A stretch of DNA of 10,948 nucleotides. It comes from Asaia bogorensis (GTDB lineage: Bacteria; Pseudomonadota; Alphaproteobacteria; Acetobacterales; Acetobacteraceae). Made by a program: the position numbers and the translations under genes. The stretch lies in NCBI GenBank assembly GCA_945886995.1, contig CAMCZJ010000094.1, forward strand, positions 1 to 10,948, given 5' to 3'. The notes under the pieces are model-generated. The model was given only the letters and a program-made list of their open reading frames with translations, was not told the DNA's origin and did no database searches. Shown here one piece after another: positions 1-6,066 of the stretch (position 1 is the first letter of the stretch; each line of letters begins with the position of its first letter).

Positions 1-1
1 C

Positions 2-1252
2 GTTTTCGATGGCTTCATGCGCCAATGGCGCGAGGGGCTGGTGGCGCTGAAAGGCCGCGTTGATGGCGTTTATTGCGTGCTGCATGGCGCGGGGCTCGCC
101 ACCGCTGATCTTGACCCGGAAGGCAGTTTGCAGGCGCTGATTCGGGAAATTCTGGGCGATGTGCCCCTCGTTTGCTCCTATGATCTACACGCCAATGTTT
201 CAGACCGCATGGTGACGCTGACGGATGCCTTTGTCGGCTATCGCACCAATCCCCATCTGGATATGCGCGAACGTGGCGCGGAAAGTGCCGCGCTGATGCG
301 CCGGCTTCTGGCAGGTGAGCGTTTCCATCGCGCCTTCCGTCGCTTGCCGATTGTGGCGCCCACCGTTTCCATGCTGACCGCGCAGGGGCCTTATGCGGAG
401 GTGATCAACCTCGGCCAGGAATGGGCGGCGCAAGATCAGCGCATTGCCAATGTTTCCATCATGGGCGGCTTTGCCTATGGCGATACGCCTTTCAACGGCA
501 TGGCGGTGATCATTACCGCGACAGATCAGGCTGCGGCGGAAGCGCTGGCGGATCGGCTGGCAGCCGCGGCATGGGAAAGGCGCGGGCGCTTCATCGCCAA
601 TCTGACCGCTTTGGAAGATGCCACGCAAAAGGCGCTGCATAGCGCCGTGCCGCTTGCCTTCGCCGATGTTGCGGATAATCCTGGCGGCGGCGGGCGCGGC
701 AATACCATGTGGATTCTGGAAGCCTTCCATCGCGCCGGTGTGCAGGATTGCCTGGTGGGTGTGATCCATGATCCTGCCTTGGCTGCGGAGGCGCACAAGC
801 TTGGCAAGGGTGCGCGCTTCACCGCGCGCTTCAACCGCGATGTCGCCGCGGATGACCCCTTCAGCAAGCCCTTCAGCGCGGATGCGGAAGTGGTGGCGCT
901 TTCCGATGGGCGCGTGACGGGGCGGCGCGGCATTTTCGCCGGCACGGCCATGACGCTTGGCGCCACGGCGGCCTTGCAGATTGGCGGCATGACGGTGGTG
1001 GTGATTTCCATCCGCACGCAATGCGCCGACCCGGCGTTCTTCGAACATCTCGGCCTTGATGTCGCCAAGGCGCGCGCGGTGGTGGTGAAATCCCGCGGGC
1101 ATTTCCGTGGTGGCTTCGATGAATTCTTTAAGCATGAACAGATTGTGGAAGTGGATTGCCCCGGCCTTACTTCCCCAATCCTCACGCGCTTTGACTGGAA
1201 GCATATGCCAAGACCTGTTCTGCCGATTGATAAGGAAGCGCACTGGCCATGA
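2..1252 (+). CDS. M81 family metallopeptidase (MlrC-like), 5' end outside the window
   Basis: This is a metal-dependent hydrolase of the M81/MlrC family, named after the last enzyme of microcystin degradation; most members are of unknown substrate and probably act in the cytoplasm on amides or small peptides. The frame is open from base 2, and family members are usually near 490 residues, so roughly 70-90 N-terminal residues are missing and the ATG at 17 is unlikely to be the true start. Visible family marks are DGVYCVLHGAG, the putative zinc ligands in YDLHAN (Asp codon 182-184, His codon 188-190) and in NPHLD (His codon 254-256), and the C-terminal domain motif DNPGGGGRGNT near base 680. 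The stop overlaps the next start (ATGA, 1249-1252), so it is co-translated with the PLP enzyme behind it. Family assignment is secure; the substrate is not known, and real microcystin degradation is unlikely without mlrA/B. Confidence 0.9.
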   Translation, partial: VFDGFMRQWREGLVALKGRVDGVYCVLHGAGLATADLDPEGSLQALIREILGDVPLVCSYDLHANVSDRMVTLTDAFVGYRTNPHLDMRERGAESAALMRRLLAGERFHRAFRRLPIVAPTVSMLTAQGPYAEVINLGQEWAAQDQRIANVSIMGGFAYGDTPFNGMAVIITATDQAAAEALADRLAAAAWERRGRFIANLTALEDATQKALHSAVPLAFADVADNPGGGGRGNTMWILEAFHRAGVQDCLVGVIHDPALAAEAHKLGKGARFTARFNRDVAADDPFSKPFSADAEVVALSDGRVTGRRGIFAGTAMTLGATAALQIGGMTVVVISIRTQCADPAFFEHLGLDVAKARAVVVKSRGHFRGGFDEFFKHEQIVEVDCPGLTSPILTRFDWKHMPRPVLPIDKEAHWP

Positions 1253-2355
1253 AGCTGGATGATCTGCCCACACCCTGCCTGGTGCTGGAACTCGGCATTC
1301 TGAAGCGCAATGTGGCGCGCATGGCGGAAGCCGTGGCACGGCACCCCGGGTTGAAGCTGCGCCCGCATATGAAAACGGCAAAAAGCCTGGCAGTTGCGGC
1401 GCTGGCAGCGCCGGATCATGGGCCGATCACTGTCAGCACCATTGCCGAGGCACGGTATTTCGCCGGTGGTGGCTATCGCGATCAGATTTACGCGGTGGGC
1501 ATCACGCCGCAAAAGCTGGATTCAATCGCGGCGATCAATGCGCAGGGGAATGACGTGAAGATCATCACCGATGATCTGGAAGTGGCCAGCGCCATTGCCG
1601 CGCATCCCGGGGTTTTGCCAACATTGATCGAGGTTGATTGCGGCGAAGGTCGCGGCGGAGTTGCGCCGGATTCAGCCGCACTCGCGGAAATCGCTCAACG
1701 CCTGGGGGCACGCTGCGCTGGCATCATGACTCACGCCGGGCATTCCTATGCGGAACGCAGCGAAGACGGCATGCGCAAAGTGGCGGAGGCTGAGCGCGCC
1801 GGCGCGGTGCTGGCCGCCGAGCGTTTGCGCGGCATGGGTATCACGCCGCGCGTGGTCTCGGCCGGGTCTTCGCCCACCGCGCTTTACGGGCAATCCATGG
1901 CCGGCATCACGGATATTCGCGCTGGCGTCTATATGTTCGGCGATTTGTTCCAGGGGCAGATCGGCACGCATGGCATGGAAGATATCGTGGTGACGGTATT
2001 GTCCGCCGTTACCTCCCGCAAGCAGGATCGCAATGCGGTGCTGATTGATGCGGGCGGCATCGCGCTTTCCAAGGATCGCAGCACCCAGGCGGCGCCGAAG
2101 GATCTTGGCTTTGGTGTCATGCTGGACCGCCACGGCAAATGGCGTTTTGGGGAGGCGATTGTGGCGCGCACCCATCAGGAACATGGCGAAGTGCGCGGCG
2201 ATGGCCCGCTGCCCTTTGCGGAGCTTCCCGTGGGGGCTTTGGTACGCGTGGCGCCGAACCACACCTGCCTGACCGTCGCGGCGCATGACCGCTACTACGT
2301 GTTGGATGGCGGGGATGAGGTGATTGCCGTCTGGGATCGGGTGAATGGCTGGTAG
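1249..2355 (+). CDS. DSD1-type PLP-dependent enzyme (D-serine dehydratase / D-threonine aldolase-like)
   Basis: This is a cytoplasmic fold-type III (alanine racemase-like barrel) PLP enzyme, expected to dehydrate or cleave a D-beta-hydroxy amino acid. The 368 residues match the family length. The PLP lysine is probably K42 in RPHMKTAK, and the phosphate-binding loop is SAGSSPT (204-210). A C-terminal metal site is visible as PNHTC, with H338 and C340. His-x-Cys is the zinc pair described for eukaryotic D-serine dehydratase, whereas characterised D-threonine aldolases use His-x-Asp, so a D-serine dehydratase-like activity is favoured. The ATG at 1249 overlaps the M81 stop, and AGGAAG lies 10 bases upstream. 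The gene ends 62 bases before the arsenic operon, so it is probably a separate unit. Exact substrate is inferred, not shown. Confidence 0.88.
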   Translation: MKLDDLPTPCLVLELGILKRNVARMAEAVARHPGLKLRPHMKTAKSLAVAALAAPDHGPITVSTIAEARYFAGGGYRDQIYAVGITPQKLDSIAAINAQGNDVKIITDDLEVASAIAAHPGVLPTLIEVDCGEGRGGVAPDSAALAEIAQRLGARCAGIMTHAGHSYAERSEDGMRKVAEAERAGAVLAAERLRGMGITPRVVSAGSSPTALYGQSMAGITDIRAGVYMFGDLFQGQIGTHGMEDIVVTVLSAVTSRKQDRNAVLIDAGGIALSKDRSTQAAPKDLGFGVMLDRHGKWRFGEAIVARTHQEHGEVRGDGPLPFAELPVGALVRVAPNHTCLTVAAHDRYYVLDGGDEVIAVWDRVNGW

Positions 2356-2417
2356 GGCTCAGCCCCTGTCATGAAAGCTTCACGTGCATCAGGCCATTTT
2401 GCCACCATACTGGAAAC
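2356..2417 (+). promoter_or_regulatory. Leader of the arsenic operon, likely promoter/operator region
   Basis: This 62-base gap is the only space where an operator for the autoregulated ArsR-ArsC operon could lie. I see no long AT-rich palindrome of the classical ars type. The only candidates are TGAA-AGC-TTCA (2372-2382) and the adjoining CACGTG (2381-2386). CATACT (2406-2411) could be a -10 box, but there is no convincing -35. GGAAA just before the ATG at 2418 is a close-spaced weak ribosome site. Assignment rests mainly on position. Confidence 0.35.
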
Positions 2418-3218
2418 ATGGAAACAGAATCCGCTGCCGCGGCTTTTGCCGCCTTGGGCCAGCCCACCCGGCTGGCCCTGATCCAGAACCTGCAAGGGGC
2501 GGGGCCTGAGGGCCTGCCCGCCGGAGAAATCGCCGAAGCTCTGGGCGTGCCGCCTTCCACGCTTTCCTTCCATTTACGCGCGCTGGAAGAAGCTGGGCTG
2601 ATCACGCCGCAGCGCCAGGGGCGCCAGGTGCTTTATGCTAGCGCCCCGGCGACCTTTGCCGCTTTGGTCGGATTTCTGGGTGGGGCGACAGCGCCCATCG
2701 CTGCGCCTGGACGCGCCTTGCGGGTGCTGTTTCTGTGTACCCGCAATTCGGCGCGCTCCATCATGGCGGAAGCCATTCTGAACCGCATCGGTGCTGGGCG
2801 TTTTCGCGCCTATTCTGCGGGTTCTGAGCCCGCGCCGGATGGCCCCTTGCCGGAAGTGCTCGCGCAGCTTCAGGCTCTTGGGCATGATGTCGCGTCTTTG
2901 CGGTCCAAATCCTGGGAAGAATTCGCCGACACCGATGCGCCGCGTTTCGATTTCATCATCGCGCTTTGCGATACGCTGGAAGGCCAGCGATGCCCGGATT
3001 TTGGTGATACCATCACCAGCGCTGCCTGGCCCCTGCCGGACCCCGCGAAATTCTCGGGCGCCGGTGCCGAACGCGCGACGCTTCTGAATGAGCTTTACGC
3101 GGCGCTGCGGCGCCGGCTGGAAATTTTCATCAGCCTTCCCTTCACCACACTCGATCGCATGGCGCTGCAAGCACGGGTTGAAGCTTTGGGCAATCCAATG
3201 ACGGGGGCACGGGCATGA
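2418..3218 (+). CDS. arsR-arsC: ArsR-ArsC fusion: HTH repressor joined to thioredoxin-type arsenate reductase
   Basis: This two-domain protein of 266 residues has an ArsR-family winged helix (about 1-90) and a low-molecular-weight phosphatase-type arsenate reductase (about 100-245). The HTH is seen in GEIAEALGVPPSTLSFHLRAL (in part, 36-56), followed by a wing with GRQVLY. The ArsC half has the P-loop CTRNSAR (C107 to R113, CX5R), the redox cysteines C184 and C192, and WPLPDP with the general-acid Asp, as in Staphylococcus-type ArsC. It would reduce arsenate to arsenite using thioredoxin. These three are the only cysteines in the protein, so the repressor half carries neither the CVC motif nor the C-terminal Cys-Cys motif of known As(III)-sensing ArsRs. 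It is the first gene of the operon, and its stop overlaps the GAPDH start (ATGA, 3215-3218). ArsR-ArsC fusions are known; the sensing mechanism here is open. Confidence 0.92.
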   Translation: METESAAAAFAALGQPTRLALIQNLQGAGPEGLPAGEIAEALGVPPSTLSFHLRALEEAGLITPQRQGRQVLYASAPATFAALVGFLGGATAPIAAPGRALRVLFLCTRNSARSIMAEAILNRIGAGRFRAYSAGSEPAPDGPLPEVLAQLQALGHDVASLRSKSWEEFADTDAPRFDFIIALCDTLEGQRCPDFGDTITSAAWPLPDPAKFSGAGAERATLLNELYAALRRRLEIFISLPFTTLDRMALQARVEALGNPMTGARA

Positions 3219-4258
3219 GGGTTGGTATCAATGGCATGGGCCGCATTGGCCGCCTGGCGTTCCGCGCCGCTTTCGGCGCGGCGGAACGCGGTGAGGATGA
3301 TCCGCGCCGCGCCAATCGGCTGGATATTCTGCATGTGAATGAAGTGAAGGGCGGTGCGGCGGCGACCGCGCATTTGCTCACTTTTGATAGCGTGCAGGGA
3401 CGTTGGCGCGCGCCCATCGCGGCGGAAGGCGCAGATCAGCTGCGCGTTGGTGATGAGCGCATCGGCTTCACAGAACACGCGACACCGGCAGCGATTCCCT
3501 GGGGCGATATTGGTGTTGATCTGGTGCTGGAATGCAGCGGCAAATTCCTGACCGAAGCCACCCTGCGTGGGCATCTGGATCGCGGGGCGAAGCGCGTGAT
3601 TGTCGCCGCACCTGTCAAGGAAGCCTCAGTCCTCAATATCGTGGTTGGCGTGAATGATGCGCTGTATGATCCCGCGCGCCACCCGATTGTCACTGCCGCA
3701 TCCTGCACCACCAATTGCCTCGCCCCCGTGGTGAAGGTAGTGCATGAGGCGATTGGGATCAGGCATGGCCAGATCACCACGATTCACGACCCCACCAATA
3801 CCAATGTGGTGGTGGATGCGCCCCATAAGGATTTGCGCCGCGCGCGTTCCGCCATGCTGTCCTTGCAGCCCACCACCACGGGCAGTGCAACGGCAATTGC
3901 GCTTATCTATCCCGAATTGAAGGGCAAGCTGAATGGCCATGCGGTGCGGGCGCCTGTTTTGAATGCCTCACTCACGGATTGCGTGTTTGAATTGCAGCGT
4001 GCGACCAGCGCCGAGGAGTTGAACGCGCTGTTCCGCGCGGCTGCCCAAGGCCCACTGGCCGGTATTCTGGGCTATGAGGATCGGCCCTTGGTTTCCGCCG
4101 ATTATGCGCGCGATACGCGCAGTTCCATCATTGATGCGCCATCCACCTTGGTGACAGATGGCACCATGACGAAAATCTATGCCTGGTATGACAATGAAAT
4201 GGGCTATGCCTGCCGCATGGTGGACCTGGCCTGCATCATGGAAGCGCACGGCATCTGA
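3215..4258 (+). CDS. gap: ArsJ-associated glyceraldehyde-3-phosphate dehydrogenase
   Basis: This is a type I GAPDH of 347 residues. In arsJ operons this enzyme uses arsenate instead of phosphate to form the unstable 1-arseno-3-phosphoglycerate, which ArsJ exports; this is established for the family and inferred here from operon context. Visible parts are the NAD-binding start RVGINGMGRIGR, the catalytic C164 in SCTTNC, the partner H191 in TTIHDPTNTN, and the closing WYDNEMGY (324-331). Two positions differ from housekeeping GAPDH: the residue after the second strand is Glu (VNE, E43) where NAD-specific enzymes usually have Asp, and the segment after the active-site His reads DPTNTN rather than AYTNDQ. 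Both fit the arsenic subfamily as I recall it. It overlaps the ArsR-ArsC stop by 4 bases and ends one base before arsJ. A purely glycolytic role is unlikely given the neighbours. Confidence 0.93.
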   Translation: MRVGINGMGRIGRLAFRAAFGAAERGEDDPRRANRLDILHVNEVKGGAAATAHLLTFDSVQGRWRAPIAAEGADQLRVGDERIGFTEHATPAAIPWGDIGVDLVLECSGKFLTEATLRGHLDRGAKRVIVAAPVKEASVLNIVVGVNDALYDPARHPIVTAASCTTNCLAPVVKVVHEAIGIRHGQITTIHDPTNTNVVVDAPHKDLRRARSAMLSLQPTTTGSATAIALIYPELKGKLNGHAVRAPVLNASLTDCVFELQRATSAEELNALFRAAAQGPLAGILGYEDRPLVSADYARDTRSSIIDAPSTLVTDGTMTKIYAWYDNEMGYACRMVDLACIMEAHGI

Positions 4259-4259
4259 T

Positions 4260-5474
4260 ATGCGCAACTACGCCATTGTTACCGCTGCCTATTGGGGTTT
4301 TACGCTGACCGATGGCGCCTTGCGTATGCTGGTGCTGCTGCATTTTCACAAGCTTGGCTATTCGCCATTCGCGCTGGCTTTTCTTTTTTTGCTATATGAA
4401 GCGGCCGGTATCGGCGCAAACCTTGTCGGTGGTTGGCTTGCCACACGTTTTGGCATTGCGCGCATGTTGGCGGTGGGGCTTGCCGCGCAAATCGCGGGGT
4501 TCCTCATGCTGTCAGCGCTATCGCCAGACTGGGTGCCGGCCATGGCGCTGGCTTGGGTGGTACTGGCACAAGGGGTTTGCGGCATCGCGAAGGATATCAC
4601 CAAAACCGCCTCCAAATCCGCCATCAAGCTGACCGCGGGCGATGCCTCTGGTCGCTTGTTTCGCTGGGTGGCCTGGTTCACTGGCAGCAAGAACGCGATG
4701 AAGGGCGTGGGGTTTTTCCTGGGTGGCGTGTTGCTGGAAGCGCTGGGCTTTCAGGGCGCGCTTTGGTTGATGGCAGCGCTGCTTGGGTTGGTGTTGCTTG
4801 GCGTTGTGGCCTCCCTCCCGCCGCTGATGGGCAAGGCCAAGGCGTCAGCTTCCATGCGGGAATTCATGGCGCGGGATCGCGGCGTCAATCTGCTGGCCGG
4901 CGCGCGCGTTTTGCTTTTTGGCGCGCGCGATGTCTGGTTTGTGGTGGCGCTGCCCGTGTTTCTCTATTCCTCGGGTTGGAGCTTTGCGGCTGTGGGTGGT
5001 TTCCTTGCCATTTGGACCATCGGCTACGGCCTGGTGCAGGCGGCAGCACCATCTTTGATCCAGCGCAGCGCCGATGGGCTGAGCGCCGAGGTGCCGGCGG
5101 CGCGCCTTTGGTGCCTTGGCCTTGCGGTGGTTCCCCCCGCGCTGATGGCCGCGCTGTGGCTTGATGCAGGCCGCGCTGATCTGCTGCTGGTCGCGGGGCT
5201 TTTGGTCTTTGGCTTCGCCTTTGCGGTGAATTCCTCGCTCCATTCCTATCTGATCCTGGCTTATGCCGGTTCCAAAAAAGCCGCCGAGGATGTTGGGTTT
5301 TACTACGCCGCCAATGCCGCCGGGCGCTTTGCCGGCACGCTGCTTTCGGGCTTGCTCTATCAAATGGCGGGCATCATGGGCGCCTTGGCGGGTGCCGCGG
5401 TGATGCTGGGCCTCTGTTGGGCCATCACGCTCTTGCTGCCGCAGCAACGGGGTGCTTACGCTGAAGCGGCATGA
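4260..5474 (+). CDS. arsJ: ArsJ, organoarsenical (1-arseno-3-phosphoglycerate) efflux MFS transporter
   Basis: This inner-membrane MFS protein of 404 residues exports 1-arseno-3-phosphoglycerate, which then falls apart to arsenate outside. About ten to twelve hydrophobic segments are visible, for example near 35-60, 70-88, 92-110, 150-187, 225-262, 284-300, 306-326 and 355-392. Family-like loops are GFTLTDGALRMLVLLHFH (13-30) and the cytoplasmic stretch KDITKTASKSAIKL (111-124). The start at 4260, one base after the GAPDH stop, is chosen over an in-frame ATG at 4179 that would lie inside the GAPDH gene and add a non-membrane leader. No clear Shine-Dalgarno precedes it, so translation probably depends on coupling. 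Its stop overlaps the next start (ATGA, 5471-5474). Position directly behind an ArsJ-type GAPDH makes the call strong. Confidence 0.93.
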   Translation: MRNYAIVTAAYWGFTLTDGALRMLVLLHFHKLGYSPFALAFLFLLYEAAGIGANLVGGWLATRFGIARMLAVGLAAQIAGFLMLSALSPDWVPAMALAWVVLAQGVCGIAKDITKTASKSAIKLTAGDASGRLFRWVAWFTGSKNAMKGVGFFLGGVLLEALGFQGALWLMAALLGLVLLGVVASLPPLMGKAKASASMREFMARDRGVNLLAGARVLLFGARDVWFVVALPVFLYSSGWSFAAVGGFLAIWTIGYGLVQAAAPSLIQRSADGLSAEVPAARLWCLGLAVVPPALMAALWLDAGRADLLLVAGLLVFGFAFAVNSSLHSYLILAYAGSKKAAEDVGFYYAANAAGRFAGTLLSGLLYQMAGIMGALAGAAVMLGLCWAITLLLPQQRGAYAEAA

Positions 5475-5962
5475 AGACACTTCTGGTCATTCACCATTCC
5501 ATGACGGATGGCGCGCGGCAGATGGCGCAAGCGGCACTGGAAGGCGCCATGGCGGAAAGCAATATTGCCGTCGGTGGGCTGCATGCCACTGAAGCGGCGC
5601 CTGAGGATTTGCTGGCAGCCGATGGCTATATTTTCGCGACACCAGAAAACCTGGCCAGCATGGCCGGCGTGATGAAGGATTTCTTCGACCGCTGCTACTA
5701 TCCGTTGCTGGATCAAATCCAAGGCCGACCGTATGCCACCATGATTTGCGCGGGGTCTGATGGCACGGGTGCCGCGCGGCAAATCGCGCGCATCGCCACG
5801 GGATGGCGGCTCAAGCCCATTGCGGAACCGCTGATCATCATCACCGGCGCGCAAACGCCCGAAGCCATCGCCGCGCCCAAGATCATTGGCGCGAATGATC
5901 TTGCACGCTGCGAAGAACTCGGCGCCGCTTTCGCTGCCGGCTTGGCGGCCGGGATATTCTAG
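5471..5962 (+). CDS. Flavodoxin-like / NAD(P)H-FMN oxidoreductase family protein, fourth gene of the ars operon
   Basis: This small cytoplasmic protein of 163 residues has a flavodoxin-like fold. The first strand and FMN phosphate loop are LLVIHHSMTDGARQMA (4-19), where TDGA replaces the usual TGNT-type loop. FATPENLASMAGVMKDFFDR (55-74) matches the second FMN-contact segment of flavodoxin/WrbA-like proteins, and the third conserved strand and loop read ICAGSDGTGAARQ (92-104). It is not ArsH: it is shorter and lacks the ArsH N-terminal extension. The start overlaps the arsJ stop, so it is translated with the arsenic genes. It may support redox steps of arsenic detoxification or repair of oxidative damage, but no direct evidence shows which. 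The TAG stop (5960-5962) runs into an inverted repeat. It could also be a coupled but functionally unrelated gene. Confidence 0.8.
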   Translation: MKTLLVIHHSMTDGARQMAQAALEGAMAESNIAVGGLHATEAAPEDLLAADGYIFATPENLASMAGVMKDFFDRCYYPLLDQIQGRPYATMICAGSDGTGAARQIARIATGWRLKPIAEPLIIITGAQTPEAIAAPKIIGANDLARCEELGAAFAAGLAAGIF

Positions 5963-6000
5963 TGCGTTTCCAGTTCACTTTAGTTCACCGGAAACGCACT
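5961..6000. repeat. 11-bp inverted repeat, likely terminator or dispersed palindromic element
   Basis: AGTGCGTTTCC (5961-5971) is perfectly inverted as GGAAACGCACT (5990-6000). The 18-base interior carries the heptamer AGTTCAC twice (5972-5978 and 5982-5988), spaced by TTT. The left arm begins inside the TAG stop of the flavodoxin-like gene. There is no clean T-run behind it (AATTCTTTG follows). It could end the arsenic operon transcript or be a REP-like repeat; both are inference. Confidence 0.7.
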
Positions 6001-6016
6001 AATTCTTTGTTGGGTC

Positions 6017-6060
6017 GCATTTTCCGAGCCGCCAAGTGATTCCACTTGGCTTGAAAATGC
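6017..6060. terminator. Long hairpin in the convergent gap, candidate bidirectional terminator or REP-like element
   Basis: An outer stem GCATTTTC (6017-6024) pairs with GAAAATGC (6053-6060), and an inner perfect stem GCCAAGTG (6031-6038) pairs with CACTTGGC (6043-6050) around the loop ATTC. The left side has four extra bases, giving an asymmetric bulge. It sits 7 bases after the TTT-receptor stop read on the minus strand, and between two converging genes, so a role in ending both transcripts is plausible. No long T-tract follows on either strand, so a repeated palindrome with another role is the alternative. Confidence 0.6.
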
Positions 6061-6066
6061 TCCACC

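Noticed and set aside
200..1381. Long minus-strand open frame (393 codons) opposite the M81 gene
   Set aside because: Rich in His, Arg and Ala with no recognisable domain; the plus strand encodes clear M81 motifs across the same bases. GC-rich DNA often gives such shadow frames.
526..1512. Minus-strand open frame (328 codons) across the M81/PLP gene junction
   Set aside because: It spans two well-supported genes in opposite sense, is Arg/Ser/Pro-rich and has no family features.
2372..2386. Possible classical ArsR operator
   Set aside because: Arms of only four bases plus an adjoining CACGTG; too short to claim as the operator, so kept only as a candidate in the leader entry.
4179..4259. Upstream in-frame start for arsJ
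   Set aside because: It would lie inside the GAPDH gene and add 27 residues with no resemblance to ArsJ; the ATG at 4260 directly precedes the first transporter segment.
5471..5962. Calling the fourth arsenic-operon gene arsH
   Set aside because: The protein is shorter than ArsH, lacks its N-terminal extension and characteristic flavin motif, and fits flavodoxin/WrbA-like proteins better.
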